The notes beneath the pieces are model-generated. The model was not told the origin of the DNA. It searched no databases and saw only the letters and a list, made by a program, of their open reading frames with translations. DNA of 64,000 bases. It comes from Dermatemys mawii. Taxonomy: Eukaryota; Chordata; Testudines; Dermatemydidae. The stretch lies in NCBI GenBank assembly GCA_007922305.1, contig ML677330.1:73808-137807 (forward strand). Direction: 5' to 3'. Within the stretch, counting starts at the first letter, position 1, and every line of letters begins with the position of its first letter. The position numbers were made by a program, and so were the translations under genes. Positions 1 to 9,934 of the stretch are shown here, one piece after another.

Positions 1-655
1 TTCTGTATCCAATCTTCCATATATACCTGAGCAAATTTAAGAATGAGAGAGCACGGTATGGGGGAAGCTCAACCAGTGGAACTTTATTTTTTAAACTATC
101 ATCACTAAAGACAAAGGCAGAATGTTTGAAATTTATCTTCAAAGAAGTTCAAAGTACATTAGGCTTCTTTGTAAATGCTGAGACAAGCAATCATATTCTT
201 AAATAGCATTAAAATCACAGTATATGGATATCTGCAGCTCCTGATGCTGGCAATTGCTGTCCTGTGTTTCTTTGCCTCAAGGACACCATCTCATTTGCAC
301 ACATCTCTCTCCTTAAAACTTTTAATCTCTTTCTCTCCATACTAAACATTTTAGCTCTGTAATTGTATGAAGTCTGTAAATGATTTTGGAATACAGTATG
401 TATAAATGGGACTATACAAAACTTAATTCTGGTCCTGCAAAAACAATATTCATGCCAGTACCAATGACTTCAGAGGCACTATTTGTATAAGGTTTTGCCT
501 GAAAAAAGTTTTGCTGGACCTGTCCCTAAAATTGTATTTGTCTCATTTCTCACCATATAACTTGTTATGCTATCATTACTCCTGTATAGCAGTATAGTTC
601 CTATAAAACTGCATGCAGTAATTCAAGTGATCAGTTTCTCACACCGATTCCCTTT
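1..655. other. Unique AT-rich DNA, no gene seen
   Basis: No coding region, splice-framed exon or recognisable repeat was found. No open frame here has protein-like composition. It could be intron or intergenic sequence. Confidence 0.5.
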
Positions 656-659
656 TGCA

Positions 660-815
660 GCCTTGGGAAAGTTTATTTAGCCTTTCAATCTCAATTTTGT
701 TTTCCATAAAGTGGGGTTAATAATATACTTACCTACCTATTGCACAGAGGTGTTATGAGGCGTGAGCTAATATTGTAAAGCAGTTTGAACATTTTAAGTG
801 CAAAGTGTTATTATA
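660..815 (+). repeat. MIR SINE fragment
   Basis: The order of motifs matches the core and 3' part of MIR, an ancient tRNA-derived amniote SINE: 'ccttgggaaagtttattta', then 'ccataaagtggggttaataa', then 'acttacctacctattgcaca', then 'tattgtaaagcagtttgaac'. It is old and diverged, as expected. The tRNA-like promoter at the 5' end is not recognisable. Identification is from memory of the consensus, not a search. Confidence 0.7.
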
Positions 816-819
816 GTGT

Positions 820-1516
820 GAAGTTCTTACAAAACTTGAGGTTAATTATCTACAGCTTTTTAGTCACTCTGGATAAAATCCTGGCCCTTTTGAAATCACT
901 GGAAAAACTCCCATGGGAATAGCATTTCACCCTTATGTTTCTATTTATCTAATTAAGTGTGTCCTACCCGGACAGTTGTTTAAATAGCTAATTTTTTTCT
1001 TGCTATAATCTTCCATGTCATTGTCTCCAAGATCAATTCTAAAAATAAAGTTGCTTCTCAGCTGTTTTGATCTTGTAGTATCATGTTTGCATATTACAAT
1101 TAGTTTAATCAGAGACAGTTCAAAGTGAGTGATCAATGACCTCTTCCTATATTCTGGATTGATGATGATTACACTGGTCTACAATTTTTTAGAAGTCGTC
1201 TGCTTCAGAGATAAAATGTGATATTTATTACGTATTTTGATGTGCTGAATTCAAATATGACAATTAAAACAACTGGTTGGCTATTGTTTCTAAGATATTT
1301 AAGTTTTTACATTTTATGTCTATGTATATTGTGTAGATAGTAGAGTTTTAATCATAAATTGTAAACCTAGGTCTTTTCATGTGTTTATGGTTGCTTTATA
1401 TGATAATATTTCACCTGTCCTGTTTATGTAACACTTTAAAAATCAGCAAAAGGGTTATATAAATAAAATGTATTATGAAAAAAAAGGCAAAAAACTATTA
1501 TGTACATAGTTTAGTC
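820..1516. other. AT-rich spacer, no gene seen
   Basis: Mostly simple AT-rich sequence between the MIR and the transposon-like gene. A short block at 884-925 resembles a hairpin motif that recurs through the window ('tttgaaatcactgg' followed by 'aaaaactccca'). The 3' end of the element encoding the 1517-3210 gene probably lies here, but I found no terminal repeat. Confidence 0.4.
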
Positions 1517-3210
1517 CTATTCAGTGTCTACTCGGCGCTTCTTGGCTCGTCTCTTGTATTCATTAAATGGAGCATCTCTTGTCACTGCCCGGCAATAGTC
1601 TGCAAGCATTGATGGGCTCCATTTGCCCTGATAGCATTTCTCCATTGTTGCAACGTCCTGGTGAAATCGCTCGCCGTGCTCGTCGCTCACTGCTCCGCGG
1701 TTCGGTGGAAAAAAATCTAGATGAGAGTGCAAAAAATGTATCTTTAGTGACATGTTGCAACCAAGGCTTTTGTATGCCTTGAGGAGGTTTTCCACCAACA
1801 ACCTGTACTTGTCTGCCTTGTTGTTTCCGAGAAAATGTATTGCCACTGACTGGAAGGCTTTCCATGCCGTCTTTTCCTTGCCACGCAGTGCATGGTCAAA
1901 TGCATCATCTCAAAGAAGTTCACGAATCTGAGGACCAACAAAGACACCTTGCTTTATCTTAGCTTCACTTAACCTTGGAAATTTTCCACGGAGGTACTTG
2001 AAAGCTGCTTGTGTTTTGTCAATGGCCTTGACAAAGTTCTTCATTAAACCCAGCTTGATGTGTAAGGGTGGTAATAAAATCTTCCTTGATTCAACAAGTG
2101 GGGGATGCTGAAAACTTTTCCTCCCAGGCTCCAATAACTGTTGGAGTGGCCAATCTTTCTTGATGTAGTGGGAATCTCTTGCACGACTATCCCATTCGCA
2201 GAGAAAACAGCAGTACTTTGTGTATCCAATCTGCAGACCAAGCAAGAGAGCAACAACCTTCAAATTGCCACAAAGCTGCCACTGATGTTGGTCATAGTTT
2301 ATGCACCTCAAAAGTTGTTTCCTGTTGTCATAGGTTTCCTTCATATGGACTGCATGACCAACTGGAATTAATGGCAAAACATTGCCATTATGCAGCAAAA
2401 CAGCTTAAGACTCGTCTTCGATGAATCAATGAAGAGTCTCCACTCATCTGGATCGTGAACGATGTTGAGAGCTGCCATCACACCATCAATGTTGTTGCAG
2501 ACTACAAGATCACCTTCCATGAAGAAGAATGGGACAAGATCCTTTTGACGGTCATGGAACATGGAAACCCTAACATCACCTGCCAGGAGATTCCACTGCT
2601 GTAGTCTGGAGCCCAAAAGCTCTGCCTTACTCTTGGGTAGTTCCAAATTCCTGACAAGATCATTCAGTTCAGCTTGTGTTATGAGGTGTGGTTCAGAGGA
2701 AGAGGATGGGAGAAAATGTGGGTCCTGTGACATTGATGGTTCAGGATCAGAAGTTTCATCCTCTTCCTCTTCCTCATCTGACTCAAGTGAGAATGATTCT
2801 GGTGCATCAGAAACCGGCAGTCCTTCTCCGTGGGGTGTTGGGCGTATAGCTGATGGAATGTTTGGATAATGCACAGTCCACTTTTTCTTCTTTGACACAC
2901 CTTTCCCAGCTGGAGGCACCATGCAGAAGTAACAATTGCTGGTATGATCTGTTGGCTCTCTCCAAATCATTGTCACTGCAAAAGGCATAGATTTCCTTTT
3001 CCTGTTCAACCACTGGCGAAGATTTGTTGCACAAGTGTTGCAGCATATGTGTGGGACCCACCTCTTGTCCTGATCTCCAGTTTTGTAGCCAAAATAAAGG
3101 TGATAGGCTTTCTTAACCATAGTGGTTAGACTGCGCTTTTGTGATGCAAAAGTCACTTCACCACAAACATAGCAGAAGTTATCTGCACTGTTCACACAAG
3201 TATGAGGCAT
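1517..3210 (-). pseudogene. Decayed transposon-like gene, about 564 codons, family not placed
   Basis: A single long reading frame can be followed on the minus strand from the ATG at 3210 to a TAG at 1517, broken twice. One base is missing near 2405, shifting the frame inside a stretch that reads on as 'LLHNGNVLPLIPVGHAVHMK'. A TGA at 1910-1912 stands where the frame suggests CGA, a CpG-decay change. The N-terminal 100 residues hold cysteine pairs at 13/16, 57/60 and 93/96 plus His54, consistent with zinc binding. An acidic run (about 140-155) follows. The C-terminal half has 'FIDSSK', 'LCGNLKVVALLLGLQIGYTK', 'CCFLCEWDSRARDSHY' and 'SDEHGERFHQD', ending in a basic KKRR tail. From memory, similar proteins are scattered in arthropods and some vertebrates. 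The D...D/N...E spacing suggests an RNase-H-fold transposase, but that is inference. Terminal repeats were not found. Confidence 0.7.
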
Positions 3211-4040
3211 CTCTGCTCACTTTGGCTAAACAGAAATGTGTCCCTTTGCAAAATCAAACACTGACAAATGAGAGAGCATGACACTGTATGATTTCTAGAG
3301 CTGATATAGGGCAATTTGTTCAGCAGAGTGATGTAAGCTTCCTTATGATTGTATCATCCATGACTTCTAGGAATAACATGATGCAATTCATATCATGTAT
3401 GACGCAATACCAGCTTCAGATTGTATCATTCATTGTTTTGCCTAAAAAAGCAAGTACTGTCCAAACCCAGTCATAGATTTATTCATAGATCCAGTCAAAG
3501 ATGTATTTTAGTCATTTCTGGTTTAAATTGAGATCCCTTTCCTTTATAACTCACTTATCCTCCGCCATTCCCATGTCAAGGGTGGTATATACTGACCCAA
3601 TAGCATATCTTGAAAACTAGAGCCAATCAACAATTTTAAGCATCATTTTCACTCTCAGTGACCCAGAATTAGTAAACTTTAACTACATTTATTTCAGAAG
3701 CGTTTTGGCTGTAGAGCAGTGTTACTAGAACATGCCAATGATTTAGACTGCACCAGGACTCATTGCTGAAAATATCAAGTATTGCTAGAACAAAAAGAAC
3801 ATTTTATTTCTAAGTACACCACAAATAACTTACAAGTATGGTTAAATTAAGCCTAAATAGAGAAATGAAGCTAAGTTATCCTTCTGACTATGTACCCATT
3901 CAAGAACAAGCAGTAAATTGCTTCTTTTAGATTACCTCAGAGCTTTTCTCTTCCATTTCAGTGAAGTTATTGCACATATCCACTGTCAAGAACAAGCATT
4001 AAATTCTTCTCTAGAATACTGCACCCATGGTTAAAAACAA
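3211..4040. other. Possible 5' flank of the transposon-like element, otherwise unassigned
   Basis: This is upstream of the minus-strand gene start. The block 3340-3440 contains 'gattgtatcatccatgactt' and a diverged second copy, 'gattgtatcattcattg', 72 bases later, so it may be element-specific sequence. No TATA box, terminal inverted repeat or target duplication could be defined. From about 3560 on, nothing specific is seen. Confidence 0.3.
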
Positions 4041-4043
4041 AAC

Positions 4044-4213
4044 TTACTGGGGCTGACTCTCTGCTGATGTAAACTGGTGTAACTTTACAGAAGTCAATGG
4101 AATTATATCAGTTGATACCAGGTGTGAAAATCTTGAAGACAGTATTTTGCTTTGATAGAGTAGATACTCAACTTTTGGGTTGAGTAAATGTTCAACTCCC
4201 CCCCCCCCCCCCG
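4044..4213. repeat. Ancient short hairpin repeat followed by a poly-C tract
   Basis: 4064-4130 reads 'gatgtaaactggtgtaac', then 'agaagtcaatgg', then 'aattatatcagttgatacca'. This is an imperfect inverted unit that recurs at 56185-56262 and in weaker form elsewhere. A run of 15 C follows at 4198-4212. Confidence 0.45.
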
Positions 4214-4605
4214 CCCGCCACCACCCCCTCCAGAGAGATGCTCCATTTTGGAAAACTTTCATGTACAAAAATTGGCAAAAAAAAAATAAAAGTAGAATGG
4301 GCCCAGCTGTGCCCTTCATACAAAGGGTTTTGTCCAGCTAGCTGGAGGAACAGGGGCATTGCCCTTTAAGGGCTGTCTTGCAACAGAAAGACGATGGAAA
4401 TTTTGTAGGGATAAACAGAAGGGGTCACTGCACTGCCCTTGGTGCTGATCAGAGGAGGTATTTATACCCCATGGAGCTCAGTGAGGCCCCCTTTCACTGG
4501 GATAATGCAAGGGAAGGGAGTGGGGAGCTTATATGAAATGATTAAGAAAAGGATGACAAGCTGCACTGTACCATTTGTTGCCAGGTACTCCCAGATATTT
4601 TAAGT

Positions 4606-4895
4606 CAGTGGTTCTCAAACTCTTGAGAACCGCGACCCTTTTTTGCATTTCTCAGTGGCACGGTGGCCCCTTGTATGTCCGCTGAAAAGCCGCCGAATTG
4701 ATTACTTCCGCATTCGGTGGCTTTTCAGCGGACATGCCAAGTATTCCCGAAATAGCTCGGCATATCCACCAAAGAGCCGCCGAATGCGGAAGTAATCAAT
4801 TTGGTGGCTTTTCAGCAGTGGCAGGAGTTCACGACCCCCCTGGAAGCACACAGCAATCCACAGGGGGGTTGCGACCCCCGGTTTGAGAACCACTG
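4606..4895. mobile_element. hAT-type MITE with perfect 8-bp target duplication
   Basis: Perfect 15-bp terminal inverted repeats: 'cagtggttctcaaac' at 4606 and its reverse complement ending at 4895. Both sides are flanked by 'ttttaagt' (4598-4605 and 4896-4903), the 8-bp duplication typical of hAT transposition. There is no transposase. The interior contains large inverted segments: 'ccgctgaaaagccgccgaat' near 4680 pairs with 'attcggtggcttttcagcgg' near 4712, and a second related unit follows to about 4815. Terminal sequence matches the element at 32723. Confidence 0.9.
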
Positions 4896-4903
4896 TTTTA
4901 AGT

Positions 4904-5122
4904 GAATGAAGTTGCAGCCTAATTAAATCACATCTACCAGCATGGCTGAACAGCAATAAAATATGTAATGCTCCACTACAGGGAGACAGGAACTAACCGA
5001 TTCTCCAACGGACTATGGTAACCATTCAGGTTTCAAAATCAATACTGGAAAAACAGTTATGGATGAGGATTCTTTGAGGCTATTCTCCATTGCTACCATG
5101 TAGTGTTCAGTTCTGTGCATTG
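4904..5122. other. Short spacer between two hAT elements
   Basis: About 220 bases of unique AT-leaning sequence. Nothing recognised. Confidence 0.5.
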
Positions 5123-5130
5123 GAATAAAG

Positions 5131-5521
5131 CAGAGGTGGGCAAACTATGGCGCCTGGGCCACATTTGGCCCGAGGGACCATCCTGCCTGGCCCTTGAGCT
5201 CCCAGCCAGGGAGCTTAGCCCTCAGCCCTTCCTCTGCTGTCCTGCCTTCCCCACTGCCTCAGCTCGCCATGCCACCAGTGCTCTGGGCAGTGGTGCTCTA
5301 AGCGGCATGGTAAGGGAGCAGGGCAGGGAGGGTTGGATAAGGGGCAGGGAGTCCTGGGGGGCTGTCAGGGGACAGGATCAGGGGGTGTTTGGAAGGGGTG
5401 GAGGTTCTGGGGGGACAGGGATGGGGTGGATGGGGGTGGGGACGATGCTGTTTAGGGTGGCCCCCCAAACAGTTTCAGAACCCTGATGTGCCCCTCAGGC
5501 CAAAAGGTTTGCCCACCCCTA
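5131..5521. mobile_element. hAT-type MITE, G-rich interior
   Basis: The left end 'cagaggtgggcaaac' (5131) pairs with 'gtttgcccacccct' plus a terminal base at 5521. The flanks 'gaataaag' (5123-5130) and 'gtataaag' (5522-5529) agree at 7 of 8 positions, so a target duplication with one later change. The interior (5300-5460) is rich in runs of 3-6 G on the plus strand. Open frames of 127 and 72 codons cross it only because stop codons are rare in such sequence. Same terminal family as 27117-27901. Confidence 0.85.
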
Positions 5522-5529
5522 GTATAAAG

Positions 5530-6199
5530 TGTTTCAGAACCCATTTGTTTGAAGATTCTTTCTTGGCTTTTCACAGGTACCATTTCAGGGGAGTAAGTCC
5601 TACCTAGACTAGACTTTATTAGTGTGTCTCAGGTAAAAAGAGCTAGGTAGGAAATTACTACCAGGAAATAGATGTATGAACGGGTTCCTGCACCTTTTGG
5701 ACCATGCTACAGACAGTTTTCCATTGCTTGGCACCTGTGACAATCAAAGGTAAGTCTTTGAATGTTTTTTATTCCTTTTTGTGTTCTTAAAAACAATTCT
5801 GGCATAGTGATCACCATTTACAGTAATCATTTACCAAGAGTTACCACACTAAGGAACCTGGAGTGCTTTAATATACTTAGAATAGGTGCCATGGTGTGAT
5901 AACAGCTGGTAAATGCTGGCTTCTCAAGAGAGATCACTGTAGCTATAATGAGGCTGTATCATCCATTTAATCGAGTTGCTATGGAGCCTGCACGCATTAT
6001 TCAGGCAAAACTCTTAAGTCATTTACATACCATATGCAGTAGCTAGTGAAAACATTGGGTAACCTGATTGTATTGCAAATATAATTCACTTTTAGTCTCA
6101 AACAACCCATTTACAAATGTTTCTTTAACCAGTGAGGTTTGGGGGATCACCACCTGCCTGATAACTATGGGTGCCTTAATGTTATGGCTCAGAGCTCTG
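5530..6199. other. Unique sequence, no gene seen
   Basis: AT-leaning sequence between the hAT element and the CR1 tail. No coding signal. It could include remains of the 5' half of the Harbinger element if the CR1 inserted into it, but I could not recognise any. Confidence 0.4.
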
Positions 6200-6852
6200 A
6201 ACATAACATAGGAATGGCTGTACTAGGTCAGACCAAAGGTCCATCGAGCCCAGTATCCTGTCTACCTACAGTGACCAATGCCAGGTGCCCCAGAGAGAGT
6301 GAACCTAACAGGTAATGATCAAGTGATCTCTCTCCTGCCATCCATCACCCCCCCCCCCTCTGACAAACAGAGGCTAGGGACACCACTCCTTATCCATTCT
6401 GGCTTATAGCCATTAATGGTCTTAACCTCCATTAATTTATCCAGTTCTCTTTTAAACCCTGTTATATTCCTAGCCTTCACAGCCTCCTTAGGCAAGGAGT
6501 TCCACAGGTTGACTGTGCACTGTGTGAAGAAGAACTTCTTTTTATTTGTTTTAAATCTACTGCCCATTAATTTAATTTGGTGGCCCCTGGTTCTTACATT
6601 ATGGGAACAAGCATATAACTTTTCCTTATTCATTTTCTCCATACCACTCAATTTTATATACTGCTATTATATCCCCCCTTAGTCTCCTCTTTTCCAAGTT
6701 GAAAAGTCCTAGCCTCTTTAATCTCTCCTCATATGGGACCTGTTCCAAACTCCTAATCATTTTAGTTGCCCTTCTTTGAACCTTTACTAATGCCAGTATA
6801 TCCTTTTTGAGATAAGGAGACCACATCTATATGCAGCATTCAAGATGTGTGC
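6200..6852 (-). mobile_element. CR1 LINE, 5'-truncated, with the C-terminus of the ORF2 reverse transcriptase
   Basis: The minus strand encodes pieces typical of the last part of CR1 ORF2: '[20 protein letters not shown]', then '[20 protein letters not shown]', then after a frameshift 'FFTQCTVNLWNSLPKEAVKA' and 'FKRELDKLMEV'. The plus-strand view of the 3' UTR ('ctgtactaggtcagaccaaa', 'agcccagtatcctgtctacc', 'caaacagaggctagggacac') is the standard sauropsid CR1 tail read backwards. At least one frameshift (about 6626-6651) and an 11-C run (6348-6358) break it. The 5' truncation point lies against Harbinger sequence at about 6852. Confidence 0.9.
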
Positions 6853-7540
6853 CTGGCTTTGCACAAATGGGTTTCCCTAACTGCGGAGGGGCGATAGATG
6901 GGATACATATTCCAATTCTGGCACCAGCCCAACTAGCTATGAGTACGTTAATTGGAAGGGGTATTTCTCTATGGTTCTCCAGGCGCTTGTAGATCACCAT
7001 GGGCATTTCATTGACAAAAACGCAGGCTGGCCCGGATAGGTGCATGACGCATGCATCTTTTGGAACAGGAAGCTGCAAGCAGGGACTTTTTTCTCCAGAC
7101 CAGAAGATCACCATAGGGGAAGTCAAAATGCCCATTGTGATCCTCAGAGACCCTGCTTACCCTTCAATGCCGTGGCTCATGAAACCCCCCACAGGGAGCC
7201 TTGACAGCAGCAAGGAGTGGTTCAACAACAGGTTGAGTTGGTGCAGAATGACTGTAGAGTGTGCTTTTGGTTGTTTAAAGGACCACTGGTTCTCTCTATA
7301 TGGGAAGCTGGACCTGACTGATTACAGCATCCCTGTGGTAAAATATGCATGCTGTTGCCTTTATAACATTTGTGAAGGGAAGGGTGAAAAATTCACTCAG
7401 GCATGGAACTCTGAGGGTCAACACCTGGATTCTGAATTTAAACAGCCAGAGAGCAGGGCTATTAGAGGGACCCAGCACGGGGCTGCACAGATTAGGGGTG
7501 CCTTGAGGGAGCAGTTTGAGGCTGAAAGCCACCAGTAATG
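6853..7540 (+). pseudogene. PIF/Harbinger transposase (DDE_Tnp_4, HARBI1-like), decayed
   Basis: The plus strand carries the catalytic domain of a PIF/Harbinger transposase across several frames. 'NCGGAIDGIHIPILAP' carries the first catalytic Asp. 'GYFSMVLQALVDHHGHFID' follows. 'VHDA' holds the second Asp and is preceded by a TAG stop at about 7037. In another frame come 'LRDPAYPSMPWLMKPPTG', 'WFNNRLSWCRMTVECAFGCL' (the third acidic residue, Glu) and 'VVKYACCCLYNICE'. An extra base after 'gggtttccc' (about 6878) and at least one other indel near 6940 shift the frame. The N-terminal DNA-binding part is absent, cut off at the CR1 boundary. HARBI1-like proteins act in the nucleus; this copy cannot be active. 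Confidence 0.85.
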
Positions 7541-7559
7541 TTTGGTGCCCTGCACAAGA

Positions 7560-8170
7560 GTGAAGTGCAGTGATTGCAATGTTAGTAGGAATCTGTGCTT
7601 GCTACACTGACTTGCAATGCCTATTGCTTTCCTGGGCTAAGGTATATTTTACTTAATGCAATAATAAAGAATGTTTTCAAAGCCAAAAAAGCCATTTATT
7701 TAAAAGAAAATTCATTTATTCAAAAGAAACAACTGCTTGGGAAACAGAAGGGGCAAGAGGGTGCGATGGGGAACGGTTCAATCACAGATTTGCACATGTC
7801 CTGTTCTCATACTCAGCCTTCCTGTCCGGAGTGCTGTGCAATGAGAGCTGCACTTCTGGCTGGCAAAAATGCATAGTGATGGGGGTTGAATGCCGTGGGT
7901 CCGGGTTGCAGTTTGCAGGACTGGGTGGTGGAGCTACAGGTGTTGGAGGCAGCTGGTGGTTATAAGAACCCAGATGTTGGGGAAAGTGGGTTGGCGGTGA
8001 CATGGGGGTACAAGGGAAAGAGTTTTGGGACAAGGGCTGCACGGGGGGCAGGTGCAGTAGTGCTCTGCCTGCATGGCTACAAGTACCTGGACTGAATCTG
8101 CTTGGTGCCCCATAATGCTAATCAGCTGCTCTGTGCTTTGATGCTTGAACCTTTCAAGCGGTCATAGAAG
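7560..8170 (-). pseudogene. Harbinger 3' region with remnant of a convergent second gene
   Basis: Downstream of the transposase remnant, 'aataataaagaatg' (7660-7675) looks like a polyadenylation site for the plus-strand gene. Beyond it the minus strand is Pro/His/Ser-rich and could be the tail of the accessory SANT/Myb-like gene that many Harbinger elements carry in the opposite direction. An 86-codon minus frame (7782-8042) lies here. I recognise no conserved SANT motif, so this part is inference from element layout. Confidence 0.4.
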
Positions 8171-9479
8171 CTCTTACCTGATGCATATTTATACAAAACA
8201 ACCTTGTATATAAGCAGTTGAATCAACTGCTTATTCTTTGGGGTTCAGACCTTCTGTTTTTCCCTAGGGGTGTCTGGACTCTGACAACCACAACCATTAA
8301 AGAAAGCATATCTGCACTGTTCTCAATAGCCTGGCATGTCAAATATTTCAAGGTTCTCAAGCTCATATCAGTTCTTTGAATTTTCTTACATTATTGATAC
8401 TCCTGCAGCATTGGTTGCTAGTAACTTCACTACCAACCTAAATATAAGCACTTTTACATTTCTTATGCCACACTATGTTCTCTCTGCATACAAATGTCCA
8501 AAATGTATTGAGCCATGTGTTTTAAGCAGGAACATACAAACAGAAATTTACATAGACATCATTTGAAAGTGGGATATTTTTCCTTTTGCTAGAGCTTAAA
8601 CATTGGCATATATCTTGCATACTAACCACAAATTCTTTTTAGTTTACTGCAAGACTAGAACTATCATACTGAGACAGACCACTGGTCTATCAAGATGGAA
8701 CATGCTTAATGAGCAAACCATATTCTCAATCAACTCATCGGAACATCTGGCTCTGGTGTTAGGTAACTTGCAGTTACTTTCTTTGATGCAAGTTGATTGC
8801 AGTAATATCAACATAGTGCAATTTCTTTCTGACTCTTCTCCTCACTCTCTCCATCTCTCCCTCACTCTGAACTCAACTCTGATGCTTCAGATGCCACAGA
8901 AAACCCTAGCAAGCCTTCTGAACAAAGTCGATCCATTCCTGTTTGTACCTTGGCCTGAAAAGAGTAGCAGCATTAACTGCCCTTTTATCCATTCAAGTCT
9001 TCTATTACATTGTCAGCTTCAGTAGTTTCAAACAGTGACATGCCTTTATTAGGCATCCTGGCATAGCATGAGCAAGAAACAGTAAATAATTAACAATAGG
9101 CCTGCACTACAGGGAGGGTTTGTCATTATGGTCCCTTGATGCTATTGCAGTGGTTTAACCTTTATTGGTTCTTCCTAAATGTATTCTTATCTACTCACCA
9201 TATAAGAACTTGAACACTGGTGTGTACAGCAAAGTGTGGCACATTTTTGTTACAGTGAAACTATTTATCAAATGATATGATGCAAAATTATATCCCCCTG
9301 TATTTTTCCATGCCTTAACCTCATCAAGGATGAGCATACATGGCTGAAAAATTCATATAACTATTGCTGCTAAGAATCTGTGAACAGTTACTCATGCAAG
9401 CAAGCCTATTCAAATGAAATGGGACCTCTCAGGTGAGTAAGAGTTTACACTATATATTATACTTCAAACGCTAATATTT
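8171..9479. other. Unique AT-rich DNA, no gene seen
   Basis: Contains a 140-codon plus-strand open frame (8603-9025) with no recognisable motif or exon context. 'atactgagacagaccactgg' near 8668 faintly resembles the reversed CR1 tail and may be a very old fragment. Confidence 0.4.
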
Positions 9480-9932
9480 TATAAGAGACAAAGTGGGTGA
9501 GGTAACATCTTGTATTGGATCAGCTTCTGTAGGTGAAAGAGACAAGCTTTCTACAGAGCTCTTCCTCTGGTCTGGGAAAAGTACTTAAGAGTGTCACAAC
9601 TACATACAAGGTTGAACAAATTGTTTAGCGCAAATAGTTAACACACATGCTATGGGACCATTCAAGGTGAAGTGGCCTGTTGACACCTTTGAAGTCACAG
9701 GAAAAATTTAAAAAGTAGGGGGGAGAGAGAGGTTAGTGAATTATAGATTGTTGTGATAAGCCATAAATCCAGTGTCTTTCTTAAGAGAATGATTTTTAGT
9801 GTGCAGCAAAGTATAAATTTAAGCTCCCAGGCTCAAGTTTTGAAGGTGTTATCCAGGTTTCCTTTGAAGATGAGGACTGAATGATCAGATGTGGAGTGAA
9901 CATTTTGTGAAAAGTTTTTCGTCTTTTATCAT
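9480..9932 (+). mobile_element. Fragment of inverted-terminal-repeat family (partner of 39862-40416)
   Basis: The left end reads 'gagacaaagtgggtgaggta', then 'catcttgtattggatcagct' and 'ctgtaggtgaaagagacaag'. Later blocks ('tttcctttgaagatgaggac' and 'cattttgtgaaaagtttt') match, in reverse complement, blocks at 39995-40045. So this is the same family in the opposite orientation. The far terminal repeat is missing here. It is widely recognisable in turtle sequence, but I cannot assign a superfamily. Confidence 0.65.
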
Positions 9933-9934
9933 TT

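Noticed and set aside
2561..2869. 102-codon plus frame with a Ser/Asp-rich run
   Set aside because: It is the antisense shadow of the acidic linker in the 1517-3210 gene.
5103..5486. 127-codon plus frame
   Set aside because: Overlaps the G-rich hAT element at 5131-5521 and starts outside it by chance.
8603..9025. 140-codon plus-strand open frame
   Set aside because: Low-complexity Leu/Ser-rich composition from T-rich DNA, with no exon signals.
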